64,000 nucleotides of DNA from Cyathus striatus (GCA_025738555.1 JAOVFP010000001.1:5642001-5706000), one strand, 5' to 3'. Positions 22,377 through 33,339 are shown, counted from the stretch's first letter. Notes: generated by a model from the sequence alone, not told the origin. Translations and numbers: made by a program.

Positions 22377-23940
22377 TCATAGGTCAAGTTCTAAGCAAGT
22401 TGAACATTGATCTATTCAATATACACATTATAAATAGCATTAGGTCTATAGTGTGTACTATACCCCTTTCATTATACTTGACATTATATACAGCCTTTGC
22501 TGTACATTATCCTTCATACCAAGTTTCATACAATTCATACAGCTTTTGCTGTACAAGATCACCTATTAAATTTCCAAGAATATCCTTGCTAAATATTTCC
22601 TGACACTCAGGTGTTGTAACACGAACAAAGTCAATTCCTGTTAGCACCTTAGATTAACTTAATCTTAAATGACAATGTGATGCCTGATTCTCCTACTGGG
22701 ACAAACTCTGGATCTCCAGATAGACCAAATTGTGCCTGTAGTATATGTATCAGCAGATATCATAGAATACATAAACAAATAACCTACCAATATAGCAATG
22801 AATGCAATAAATCCTGGAGTAATGCATGTTAATCCCCAGTGTTTGGCAATAGTATTTGTATTAAGGGCTTTCCCTTCCTTCCAAGCTCAGAGAGTGCTGC
22901 GACCACAGAGTAGACATAGTCCTAGCTGAAATAAAATAAGACATCAGCCAATTTAAAGAAAAGGCAAATAATTACTTACATTAAGTAATACATTGGAAGT
23001 GAAGACATGCTTGTCTTTTGTGTTCCATTTCGGAAAAAAAACAGGCGGCAGCAAATTGTACTTTTGTGCCTCCAAGTTGAAGCCAATGAGCATATCTCGA
23101 TCCAGTCCATTGTTGACAAGCAGTGGTAATACTTCACAAACATGTTCCACTGCATTTGAACATTGCTGTTGCATCCCATGATTGAACTACATATGTTCAT
23201 TAGTATTGATCCACTTAAATAACATTAAAAAGTCTCTCACCTTCACAATGAAGTGATCAGTCATTGAACCAACCATGGAATTGTGCAAAAATTTGGGTAC
23301 AACTGCCTGCAGGTTATGTTGAATTCCTTCCAACTGTACCTTGGGGCTACTATACCTCTTGGCTGAATTCCAATTGGTATCATCAAAGTCCGGATCCAGG
23401 TGAACAACAGCCAACTTCATTGCATCGCACATCCATACTTCATACATACCTGTAAAGTGCTGACCAGATTTCACTATGGAATCGTCATTGGGGTGTGTAG
23501 CTGTACGCTGAAGCTGACAACGAGTGCCAGATTTGGCAGCTTCGAGTATTGCTTTCTCTTTATTGACAGTCTTTAGTTTATTGTATAGCTTGGAGACTTT
23601 AAGCTGAGCACTCCTAAGTCCCTGTATAAGATATAGATAAGTGGAGACATTGAATAAGTATAGGACAGGAACACCTTTCATAAATCTTTCTTGCTTGCAT
23701 CTGGTCCAGGAATAACAATCTCCAGGTCTGTAGGCAGACATTCCTCTTCGACATCTTCATTGTCGAGAATTCCATCCTCTCTATCCGAGCCACTCTCAGA
23801 CAGAAGAAATAGTGTGGTTATGTTTATGAACCATGAGAAATAACAGTGAATAGACAATGAGTGAATTACTCTGAGGTGTAACAATTGGAATACATACCTT
23901 TTAAATAGGAAGTTATAGCACTGCTTCAAGCCAGTCTTCT

Positions 23941-24901
23941 AAGTGATTGTGATTCTATGATATTGCATTGCAATAGGCTAGAATAAATCTAGGACATGTC
24001 AATTTGTGTATGAAGTCCTCAATGGAGGCATGAATGGATGAGGATGTACTAGGCTATATGTTTCGACTTTCCACTATGGCCGGAATACAAACAGTTGATG
24101 AATTTGGACCATACACTGACAGGTGTCAGACCACGATACAACGCATGCCACATTCGACTTCAGGCCAGTAAAGTTTAAGCCAGTTCAGTACAGGATGTGA
24201 TAGCATTCAGAAAATGTGATTGTGTCGGCATAGCTGAAACAACTAGACTCTGGCCTTGGAAAGTTGGAATGTAGAACAAAAGTCTAGAGAGACCCTTGAT
24301 GCGCGCATGATGTCCATACATGCACTAGCCATCTGCTTCAGCTGTCAAGAACATGCAAGTTCTGGCTCCTGCTGACTAACAACCTCATCCAAAAGGTATA
24401 AATTGATGAGGATTCTTTGTGCTTTGGGGCCTCAGAATGACTTGTCTATGACATGCTAGATGTGTGGTGACCATGAGAGATAGCCAGGTAGGTGATCTGT
24501 TCTGAATGTTGTACCACATTACTGACAGACTTGTTGTTGAAACATTGATAGAGTGCCATGATAGTTTGCCGGAATAGGGGGGTTAGAATACTAGAGGACA
24601 TCGTGCAGTCTGGTGCTGTGCATTGTTCTTGTTGATTGATACTTATGACTAGGTGAGTGTCGTTGTTTACCGATCTGAAGGCTGCACACTTTGGTTGTTA
24701 CGTAGTAATGTATTCAATGTAAATAAACCATTTAATATCATTTTCATTTGAATTCATGCCTATTATTAAGTATTAGCCCCTGGTAGTAATACTGTATTTG
24801 ATTGAGCAGACTAGATTTAGAACATTAATGGGGTTACAAGTTAAGCAGGATCCATGTGTACTATAGCTCAATTCGTCAATTCCTGACAAGGCATTTTAAG
24901 A
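23941..24901. other. non-coding flank of the LTR retrotransposon
   Basis: No gene or repeat recognised. CpG is somewhat more frequent here than at 18.7-22.9 kb. Confidence 0.35.
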
Positions 24902-24906
24902 CAATG
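24902..24906 (+). repeat. target site duplication, left (CAATG)
   Basis: Repeated exactly at 32990-32994. Together they define the integration site of the complete LTR element. Confidence 0.85.
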
Positions 24907-25670
24907 TGTTACGTACCGATTCTCTTCCTGCTTAGAAGTGGTTGTGAAGACACCCGGGGGTGTGGGAGAACTATAACGGAAACCCGAAGTGAGTACGGGT
25001 GCGGAAACGTAGAGCGGGAGTGCGGAAAGAACCGTGGCTTCAGCTTGTGTGCTGCGCCGCCTGGATATCCCCAGGGAATGGTTCGTATTTCGAGGAAGAT
25101 GATATGTAACCAAGGAAGACGTTCCAGAGTATAAGAGAGGGCTTCGCCACTACACTAGGTAGTGGGAGAGAAACCCGAAGGAAAACCCGGAGCGGGTTTC
25201 GAAACTTAGAGTAGGAAGAAAGTGTACAGAGTTGATATGAATACTAAAGACTACCTATTACATCTGGAAGACTACTTATACTAAGTAGGAACCTGTAGAT
25301 ACGAATGTAGAAGTATTATACAAAGGACAAGTCAAAGGAGTAAGTAGGAAATGAAGTCTTGGCAAAGCGGAGTAGGGCGCAAATGACGCGCTCAGAATGA
25401 AGAATAAGGAACTAATCTACAAAGGCCATAATGAAACGTATAAGTAGGAATGGAAGAGAGGAGTAATAGAATGATGACGCGGTGAGGCCGTCATAAGAGA
25501 AAGTATGTATCCGGGATACCCGATAGAAAACCCGACGGGTTCCGGGTACGTTCCCGGGCGGGAACGTCGGGAAGTGTAAACCCGAAGCGGGTACGTTCCG
25601 GGAACGGACCAGGTATGTTAGAAGGTCACGTGGGAACGTCGGCACGATGTATCCGGACATGGATATAACA
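24907..25670 (-). repeat. 3' LTR
   Basis: 764 bp, nearly identical to the 5' LTR and to the solo LTR at 17517. It contains a 48-bp stretch, missing from the 5' LTR, within the GC-rich part around 25530-25595. Confidence 0.95.
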
Positions 25671-25689
25671 GTATCCCCCTTTTAGGGCC
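25671..25689 (-). other. polypurine tract
   Basis: On minus the sequence just inside the 3' LTR reads AAAAGGGGGATAC and then TGTTATATCC. An A/G run at this place is the usual primer for plus-strand DNA synthesis in LTR elements. Confidence 0.7.
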
Positions 25690-25812
25690 GAGCCCACGAG
25701 GTCATACTGTGTGCGAGAAAATATAACTAAAAATAATACGAGAAATCCTATTGGTCAGTAGATGTTCAAATAAGAGAACATATGTGCATCTGATTCCTTT
25801 CTAACCCCCATC

Positions 25813-26901
25813 ATGGATAAGAGTGTCAATCTAGCAAATATTTCTTCGGAAGATTATGCTGCTTTCCTAGCCTATCGTGCGGCCAACCAACAGTCAGAAA
25901 ATTCGACTCCAGCATCCCGGAGTAGTTCCGGAAAGCCGAGACCAAAGCCGAGGCCTATAAATCCGGCTCCAAGGCGGGAGAACGCCGCGTACGTAGCTGT
26001 TCCACCGGCAACGCTTCCCTCTGTTCATTCCGGGACGGCGGCAAACACGGTTACGCCGCGGGTCGTAAATCCGACGGAGACGAGTGTCGGGAGTGGGTCG
26101 GAAGCATCGGGAGACGTGACAGGTTCTGGATATGAGGCGGAAAGTGGTGGAAACATAGGAAATAGTAAGGGTAAGGGTACAGATGATTCTGGGGAGCCAA
26201 AGGAACTACGATACTATCATGATGTGCCTTGCATAAACTGTCAGGATCGGGGAACTGAGTGTTATCGCTTGAGGGAGTCAAACAGGTGAGTAAAACATGA
26301 TTATCGGTCTGTATAGTTTATAGGAACTCCCTGTAGTGCTTGCGTTGCTTGCAGGGTGCTTAAGGGAAAATGTTCCCTTAGCACTCGAGGCCGGAACAAA
26401 GCCGGAACAAGTCCCGTTCCATCCGGTCCTTCGGAACACTCGGATACTCACATGGGTCCCCCATCCGTTGCGCCATCTCGCCAGTCGTCTCGTCAAAGCA
26501 TGAAGCGGGCTCGGATCGACGACACGGATGATGAGTTTATCCGTCCTTCATCCGCAGTAGCGGGTCCATCGTTCCGATCCTCTAGTGCAAACGATTCTGC
26601 TAATCTGGTCTCCTTGTCCACTTCCATGAATGTCGCAACATCCATCCTAAGCGCGATGCAGCTGCAGAACGATACTATCATCTCTTTGCAAAGGGAGATG
26701 ATCACTCAACTCGGAAACCTCGCGGATACCAATCGCAAAGTGGTAGGCGAACTTGGTAAGTTGTCGCGAGTAGTTGCTGAAGTATCCGAGCACGTCGTCC
26801 ATGTTTCCAACATCGAAACCCTGCTCGCGGAACGCCTCCGGGATCCGGATGCGTACGAGGAAGTTGTTACGGGTTCGGGATTGCGTCGGAAGGTGAAGTA
26901 G
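25813..26901 (+). CDS. antisense accessory gene of the chromovirus: Zn(II)2Cys6-like coiled-coil protein
   Basis: Lies inside the LTR element but on the strand opposite gag-pol. Exon 1 is 25813-26285. A 51-nt intron, 26286-26336 (GTGAGT...CTGTAG), leads to exon 2, 26337-26901. The splice keeps frame over 345 codons. It joins CINCQDRGTEC to ACVACRVLKGKC and so creates C-x2-C-x6-C-x9-C-x2-C-x6-C, the spacing of fungal Zn(II)2Cys6 DNA-binding clusters. Residues 1-135 are rich in S, P, G and T and probably disordered. The C-terminal part (QLQNDTIISLQREMITQLGN onward, through VVGELGKLSRVVAEVSEHVV) has heptad leucines and valines, suggesting a coiled coil. An inverted CCAAT box (ATTGG) lies near 25750. 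Neither intact frame nor splice would be expected by chance. DNA or RNA binding in regulation of the element is inference. Confidence 0.75.
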
Positions 26902-27060
26902 GAGCTCGGGTCGAGTCGCAGACGCAGAGGGAGTGATGGAAATGGTCGTAACACATTACCAAAGAATTAATGTACTTGTATCTCGCTTTTTGGATGTTAT
27001 TCGTTGTTTTTGGTTTTTGTATAAGGTGAAACTGCAAGCGGATAATAAGTAACGTGAAAT

Positions 27061-30000
27061 TTAAGAAATAGGAGTAGGGCCGGGCTTATCCGGATAGCGG
27101 GAGTGGAACTCTTCAATGATATCCGTAGCGTGTTCCAGTTCCATGGCCGGAAGCCATGAAAACTCTTCATCTGTCCCTTCATACCCTAGCCAGCGTACGT
27201 AGTACCTCAGTTTGCAATGCAAACGACGATCCAGTTTAGAGTCCAAGATTTCCGAGACCTCATATTCAATATCACCATCAACCTGGACAGGTGGTGGTGG
27301 AGGAATAATGCGATCTGGGATAGTATTTTCAGTATTGGGTTCAAGCATGGATACATGGAATACTGGGTGGACTGCACGAAATTGTTCTGGAAGGCGCAAG
27401 GTACGCGAATGCGATCCGGCAAGTGCGATGACTTCAAAAGGTCCTAGGAACTTTTCTGCAAGTTTCCGGGATGGTCGGGTTGTCCGGAAGTACTCGGCTT
27501 TGACGTATACCTTTGTCCCGACGGGGAATGCGGGTGCGGGTTTGCGACGCGCATCGGCGGGTGCTTGGTAACGTTTCTGTGCACTGAGTATTTCGGTCCG
27601 AAGCATCTCGTGAAGTTCCTCGAGGTTTACTGTGAAGTGCCGGGCACGAGCGGAAGTGAGATCACGTTCCGGATGTATCGCAAGGTTCGGGTGATAACCC
27701 TTGTTTGCGTAGAACAGTGAAATTCCTGTGGTTGCGCTCGGTGCATTATTGTAAGCAAATTCAGCAAGAGGTAAGAGATCACACCAGTTATCCTGCTGGT
27801 AGTTGCAGTAGGCCCGAAGGTATTGTTCCAGAGTTTGGTTTGTGCATTCCGTTTGGCCGTCGCCTTCGGGGTGATAACCCGAGGTGAAATGTAAAGTGAT
27901 GTCGAGGGCTGTACCGAGGGAACGGAAGAAATGCGACACAAACTCGGAACCACGATCGGAAGTGATGTGTTCCGGGACTCCGTGCTTGGAAAAGACATGA
28001 AGTACAAATAGAAGCGCAAGGTCGGAAGAAGAGCAAGTGGTATGAGTGGGAATGAAGATAGACTGCTTGGAGAAACGATCCACGATAACGAGTATAGAAT
28101 CATACTTGGAAGCCGATGATTTTGGAAGTTGATCTATGAAATCCATAGATATCGAATGCCATGGGCGTCCGGGAACCGGAAGTTGTTTCAGGGTTCCGTA
28201 CGGGCAGTGGCGTTGTGGTTTAGAACGCATGCAAGTATTACAAGACTTACAATAGTCCTTTACAAACGTTCGTATAAGCGGCCAAGTATATTCGCGTCGA
28301 ATTAGCTCGAGGGTCTTGTTCTGTCCAAGGTGTCCTGAAAGCGGGTGGTCGTGTTTGTACTGTAAAACCCAAAGCCGAAGGGTTCCGGAGTCCGGAACAT
28401 AGATCCGGTTATCTAGACGGAGGAAACCGTCCGGGGTTACAGTCCAACGATTCTTGGGAGTCCGCATTCGGATAACTGCGACCGGGTCATTAGGGAGAGC
28501 TGATAATATGTCAGTATGTAACTGTTCAATGTCCATGATGATACTAGCGCGAAGAGCGGGTACAATAAGTGATGTTGCTCGGAGAGAAGTGATAAGCTGT
28601 TCCTGTGTGAACACTGGACGATAGTTATGCGGATTGACCTTAGCGTAGTCGCTATCCCCCTCTTTAGGGTAGACGTCCCATCGTCTAGTCAGAGTATCCG
28701 GCTTCGCCCCGAGTTTTCCAGGTCGAAAGCAGATAACTAGATTGAACTGGGAAAGATACTCGGACCATCGGGCTTGTCGTCGGGACAAGATCTTGGTTGT
28801 GGAAAAGTATTCCAAGTTCTTGTGGTCTGTGACGACGTCAATGGGTGAACCGGAACCTTCCAGGTAATGACGCCACGCCAGAACTTGGAATGCTTCGAAG
28901 ATAGCAAGCAATTCCTTGTCATGGGTGTCGTAGTTTAACTCGGGAGGTGTAAAGGTTCGTGAGTGGAAAGCGATAGGGTGAATCTCACCATCATCGGAAA
29001 CTATAGACAGGATAGCAGCCAACGCGTAATCCGAAGCGTCGGTTTCCACGATGAGCTGCTTGTCGGGAACCCAATGGGTAAGAATGGGTGCCGACGTGAA
29101 AGCGTCCTTAAGTTCAGTGAAAGCGGAACGGCATTTTTCCGAGAAGTTCCACGGATTACCCTTCCGGGTAAGGCGGGTGAGCGGAACAACTATGTCGGAA
29201 TAGTTGTATATAAAACGCCGATAGAAATTAGCGAACCCAAGGAAGGATTGAATGTCTTTTACTTTCCTTGGTTCCGGCCATTCTTGAATAGTCTTCACCT
29301 TTGTTGGAGACATGGTGAGACCGTTGGGCGATAGTATATATCCGAGATATTCCACGGATTCGAGTGGAACTCACACTTATCGCGCGCGTACAACCCGTGC
29401 TTCCGGAGTCGACGCAAAACTTCCCTGACATGTTGGCGATGTTGCGCAAGGTTATCAGAGTATATAAGGATGTCATCCAAATAAACTATGACGCACACAT
29501 CAAGAAGGTCTTTGAAAACATCGTTCATGAAGCGTTGGAAACCCGCGGGTGCATTGGAAAGTCCGAAGGGCATGACTAGCCATTCAAAGGATCCATAGCG
29601 AGTCCGGAAAGCGGTTTTCCATTCATCGTCCTCGGCAATGCGGACCAGGTGGTACGCATGACGCAGGTCGATCTTGGTGTAGATACGGGCACGACGGGGA
29701 CTGTCGAGCAAATCTGAAATGAGTGGCAATGGATAACGATCCTTTTTAGAAATAGCGTTCAACCCGCGGAAATCCACACAAAGCCGAAGCGATCCGTCCT
29801 TCTTGCGGACAAAAAGGACGGGAGCCCCATGCGGAGAGCGCGAAGGTTGAATGAATCCGATCCGGATATGTTCATCGATGAAATCCCGAAGAGCGGAAAG
29901 CTCGGATTGGGAAAGGGAATAGATCCGACCTACAGGAGGTGAAGCACCTTCCTCTAGGTTGATCTTTAAGTCGTAGGGACGGTGAGGGGCAAGTGTATCT

Positions 30001-30725
30001 GCCCGGGACTTGCTAAATACATCAGCAAACTCGTGATACTCAGACGGTATTGAAGAGAGATCCGGAGCTTCCTCTGGATTGAGGGCAGCGGCGGAAGCGA
30101 CAGAAACGGCATGCACGCGAGAAGGCGGCACCATTTATTAGCGAAATGCTAGGAGGAGGTGGCAGAGACTCATCAGAGGTGACCGGAGATGGATCCTCGG
30201 AAGCAGAACCTGGTTCCGAGATCCCGGATTTGAGTGGAAGTTGCTCGGAAGTGTCTGGAGTCCGGAATGTTAATGAGCCCGATACCCAGTCAATCAACGG
30301 ATTGAAGCGGGTGAGCCAATTGTATCCTAGGACTGCAGAACACACGGAATCAAGAGGTGTCACATAGAGTTCGACTGTAATACATTCACCGGTAGGGAAT
30401 AGTACAGGCAGTGTAACGAACTCGGTTATAACATGATTGGTGGTGCCATCGAAAAGTCTGAGAGCAATAGGTGGAGTAGGTGAGGTAGGAATAGCATGTG
30501 TCCGAACGAAAGATGAATCCATAAAACAATGGGTAGAACCCGAATCGACTAGAGCGCTATATGAAACTGTACAGGGTGTAGGGAGAGCATGGATGGTACT
30601 ACAAAGTGGAATATGAAGGGCATTGGGGTCGGAAAGAGCGGAAGCGTTGAGTCTTACCTGCATCGGCTGCGCACAAGGGGGAACAACGCGGTCCTCGGCT
30701 TGTGTGGTGTCCAGAGGACCGCTCC
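27061..30725 (-). pseudogene. pol: chromovirus pol (PR-RT-RNase H-IN-chromodomain) with two frameshifts
   Basis: Read in the -1 frame relative to gag. The aspartic protease has [17 protein letters not shown] near 30540. RT includes [40 protein letters not shown] and the catalytic YLDD in [14 protein letters not shown]. RNase H has VETDASDYALAAIL and VVTDHKNLEYF. Integrase has a zinc-binding HHCC region ending CKSCNTC and the DDE core (SMDFIDQLP; TSDRGSEF; HPEGDGQTECTNQTLEQYL). The C-terminus is a chromodomain (YEVSEILDSK...YYVRWLGYEGTDEEFSWLPA), about residues 700-755 of the last segment. The frame shifts by one base near 30110-30134 (apparent extra base) and back near 29345 (apparent missing base), so the RT half lies in another frame. 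This copy therefore looks defective, unless both are sequencing errors in short A or T runs. Confidence 0.93.
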
Positions 30726-32237
30726 CTATTTTTTCGAACCCGAAGCCGGGTTGGAAAGAGGCGTGGATCTGCGGGTCGAGGGACCCGCAGAAGCCGACGT
30801 AGGAGCCGAAGCGGATATTCCGGATGCCCGGGCTCTAGCCGCGGAAGAGGCAGAGCGGGGACATTCTTTGGCGCGATGCCCCGGATTACCACAGAACAAG
30901 CATAGATTGTTGTCCATGCGACACTGACGTTCTTGTGGCAAAAGTTTGCCATCTCGACCAACCTTGTCATTCAATTCCGGCCTCCGCTGTTGGGGAGGCT
31001 GCGAGGAACGAGGTGGGTGACTACCAGCACGGTGGGGATAGCTCGGACGGGGTGCATATTGGCCCGAAACGAGGCGGGAAGGCGCCGGGGTGACTGCGGG
31101 GTGGTTTGTAGTAGCTCTAACAGAGCTATCCGGAACCCGCGGACCCCGAGGCTGGTGGGATTCCCGCGTACGCTCGGACTGGCGTTCCCAGTACCGACTA
31201 TCGATCCCTTGAGCTAGCTTAATCATCCCGCGCTTTGTGGTAGGTTTCCCAACATGAGAGATCTCATCCTTAATGCGACCCGGAAACCCGGAATAGAGTC
31301 GGTGGCATAAGGATTTATCATCCCAGTCGGTGCGCTGTGCAAGCCTGTTGAACTGTACAAGATACTTGGACAGTTTCTGTGAATCCTTCATAACGAGGAC
31401 ATCCAGATCATTCTCGGCATCCCCTTCCGGGTTCACTAACCCGAAGTTATCCTCTAGCATGACGATGAAAACCTCCCAAGAGTGAAGGAACTCATCATCA
31501 GCGTAGGGATTGGAGAGGGTCGGCATAACGAGCTGAAGCGCGGTATCCCGAAGATATGCGAGAGCGAAGTTGACCTGGGAATGTCCATCCGAGTATTGGG
31601 AAGGATTATTCCGGAAGTAAATTTGGCATTGAGTAATGAACTGCTCCAACTTCTCAGCACTGGAACCGTCAAAAGTATCTGGCTTTTGAACGTTGCGTTC
31701 CCGACGTGTTCCCGATGTACCCTGGGCAGATTCCGCAACTCTCAAAAGAGCTTCGGCAAGCCGGTCTTCCCGGGAGTGGCGCGCAAGAGGTGTGCGCCTG
31801 GGATTGTCGACATCATCCTCATCACCATCATCCCCTGAGTCTGAGGATGGTGGAGACGGAGGATTGGGCTGAGAAGGAGGTGGAGGTGGCGGTCCAATGG
31901 TACCACCATCGGAGCCGTGACCCTCAGGAGTGTCCCGGTCTGCTGCGACTGTACCATATGGCGGTGGAGTGCCATCCGGAGGAGCCTGAGCGGATCCGAG
32001 GTTCCCGGCTGCAGGAACAGAAAGTAGCTGAGCGGAAGTCGAGGGTGGACCCAGGAAAGTAGCACTAGGAGGTGGTGCTGGGCTGGGTGTAACCCGAGAC
32101 GGTGTAGAAGGTAGAGAACCTGAAGTACTCCTTGGAGGCTGTTGCCTCGTAGCTGCACGGGTGGCACGAGCACCCACAGCATTGGTATGACTAGTGGTAT
32201 GCGCTGTGCGAGTAACCGAAGTCCCAGTTGGAGCCAT
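30726..32237 (-). CDS. gag: chromovirus gag (capsid and CCHC nucleocapsid)
   Basis: 503 residues. The N-terminal third is rich in P, S, T and G. The capsid-like core includes [54 protein letters not shown] and [20 protein letters not shown]. One zinc knuckle, [14 protein letters not shown] (CCHC), lies near residue 450, followed by a basic, S/A-rich tail. It packages element RNA into cytoplasmic particles. The last codons are TCG AAA AAA TAG; slipping back one base on the six A residues enters the pol frame directly. The frame is intact. Confidence 0.94.
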   Translation of the reverse strand: MAPTGTSVTRTAHTTSHTNAVGARATRAATRQQPPRSTSGSLPSTPSRVTPSPAPPPSATFLGPPSTSAQLLSVPAAGNLGSAQAPPDGTPPPYGTVAADRDTPEGHGSDGGTIGPPPPPPSQPNPPSPPSSDSGDDGDEDDVDNPRRTPLARHSREDRLAEALLRVAESAQGTSGTRRERNVQKPDTFDGSSAEKLEQFITQCQIYFRNNPSQYSDGHSQVNFALAYLRDTALQLVMPTLSNPYADDEFLHSWEVFIVMLEDNFGLVNPEGDAENDLDVLVMKDSQKLSKYLVQFNRLAQRTDWDDKSLCHRLYSGFPGRIKDEISHVGKPTTKRGMIKLAQGIDSRYWERQSERTRESHQPRGPRVPDSSVRATTNHPAVTPAPSRLVSGQYAPRPSYPHRAGSHPPRSSQPPQQRRPELNDKVGRDGKLLPQERQCRMDNNLCLFCGNPGHRAKECPRSASSAARARASGISASAPTSASAGPSTRRSTPLSNPASGSKK

Positions 32238-32273
32238 GATAAAGAGATATCCAAGGTATCAGTATTCGTATAC

Positions 32274-32989
32274 TGTTACGTACCGATTCTCTTCCTGCTT
32301 AGAAGTGGTTGCGAAGACACCCGGAGGGTGTGGGAGAACTATAATGGAAACCCGAAGTGAGTACGGGTGCGGAAACGTAGAGCGGGAGTGCGGAAAGAAC
32401 CGTGGCTTCAGCTTGTGTGCTGCGCCGCCTGGATATCCCCAGGGAATGGTTCGTATTTCGAGGAAGATGATATGTAACCAAGGAAGACGTTCCAGAGTAT
32501 AAGAGAGGGCTTCGCCACTACACTAGGTAGCGGGAGAGAAACCCGAAGGAAAACCCGGAGCGGGTTTCGAAACTTAGAGTAGGAAGAAAGTGTACAGAGT
32601 TGATACGAATACTAAAGACTACCTATTACATCTGGAAGACTACTTATACTAAGTAGTAACCTGTAGATACGAATGTAGAAGTATTATACAAAGGACAAGT
32701 CAAAGGAGTAAGTAGGAAATGAAGTCTTGGCAAAGCGGAGTAGGGGCGCAAATGACGTGCTCAGAATGAAGAATAAGGAACTAATCTACAAAGGCCATAA
32801 TGAAACGTATAAGTAGGAATGGAAGAGAGGAGTAATAGAATGATGACGCGGTGAGGCCGTCATAAGAGAAAGTACGTATCCGGGATACCCGATAGAAAAC
32901 CCGAAGCGGGTACATTCCGGGAACGGACCGGGTATGTTAGAAGGTCACGTGGGAACGTCGGCACGATGTATCCGGACATGGATATAACA
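32274..32989 (-). repeat. 5' LTR
   Basis: 716 bp, nearly identical to the 3' LTR apart from point changes and one 48-bp deletion whose ends share an AAACCCGA-type direct repeat. Just inside, on minus, follows GTATACGAATACTGATACC. I do not recognise a match to the 3' end of a tRNA, so the priming site is unclear. Confidence 0.95.
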
Positions 32990-32994
32990 CAATG
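32990..32994 (+). repeat. target site duplication, right (CAATG)
   Basis: Exact copy of 24902-24906. Confidence 0.85.
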
Positions 32995-33339
32995 TAGTCA
33001 TAAAAATGATTATATGGTAAGGAGTTCTTACAATGTGCAACCAGTAGCCCTATAAACTAGATATAGAATATTGTGAACCTATAGTGTATTACAGTATGTC
33101 ATAGAGTGCCTTAAAGCTCGTCATAGGACCACACGAGATTAGCTGCAAGGCATTGCAAGGCCCTCAGCCAAGCCTTGAAAGAGCCTTAAGGTTTCGTCCT
33201 CAATTTAATGCCACTTAATATGGCCGATGCCTTAAAGCATTAAAATGCATTGAAATACTTTGTGTGGCAAACTAAGTTTTCATGACAAAAATGTCTGATG
33301 GTCCCTGGAAGTTAGAGCTAGGATACATTGTTTGTCCTT
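32995..33339. other. AAGGC/GCCTT-rich flank, no gene
   Basis: Non-coding. AAGGC and GCCTT words are dense between 33105 and 33245, as at 20870-21080. Confidence 0.35.

Larger units (their letters stand above)
21453..22677. mobile_element. candidate 1.2-kb insertion with short inverted ends
   Basis: Occupies the gap in the split gene. It begins CATTGTCA and ends TGACAATG, a perfect 8-bp inverted repeat, and is filled with many further CATTGT and ACAATG words. It could be a non-autonomous DNA element, but no target duplication is obvious and the terminal repeat is very short. A TATA-like GTATATAAGG at about 22148 and a 67-codon frame at 22400-22603 have no further support. Confidence 0.35.
21264..23940 (-). 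pseudogene. split gene of unknown function in the CpG-poor block
   Basis: On minus, exons can be chained. An acidic segment (DREDGILDNEDVEEECLPTD) joins SAQLKVSKLYNKLKTVNKEK, then VKSGQHFTGMYEVWMCDAMK and VQLEGIQHNLQAVVPKFLH. Next come FNHGMQQQCSNAVEHVCEVL, HWGLTCITPGFIAFIAIL and FGLSGDPEFVPVGESGIT, ending near 22678. The next expected part (AEDFKAYKLMLYKFYNKPSI...FQWYNNMIFP) lies only at 21264-21452, beyond 1.2 kb of unrelated sequence. The blocks resemble a large family of Agaricomycete hypothetical proteins often found near transposons; I recall this rather than having checked it. No start codon or upstream exon is convincing. It may be a remnant or a gene with one large insertion. Confidence 0.5.
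24907..32989 (-). mobile_element. complete Ty3/Gypsy chromovirus with an antisense accessory gene
   Basis: An 8083-bp LTR retrotransposon transcribed on minus. Order on minus: 5' LTR (32274-32989), gag, pol (protease, reverse transcriptase, RNase H, integrase, chromodomain), a roughly 1.4-kb tail, polypurine tract, 3' LTR (24907-25670). LTRs begin TGTT and end AACA on the coding strand, and CAATG is duplicated on both sides. The tail carries a two-exon gene on the opposite strand. The element sits in CpG-poor old sequence but is itself CpG-rich, pointing to a fairly recent insertion. The pol frame is broken twice and the 5' LTR has lost 48 bp, so this copy is probably not autonomous now. Integration may have been guided by the chromodomain to heterochromatin. 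Confidence 0.95.

Noticed and set aside
22400..22603. 67-codon plus frame downstream of a TATA-like GTATATAAGG
   Set aside because: AT-rich, repetitive sequence inside a suspected insertion; no support for coding.
30599..30970. 123-codon minus frame overlapping the end of gag
   Set aside because: It lies in the third frame, neither gag nor pol, and shows no motif; a shadow of gag.
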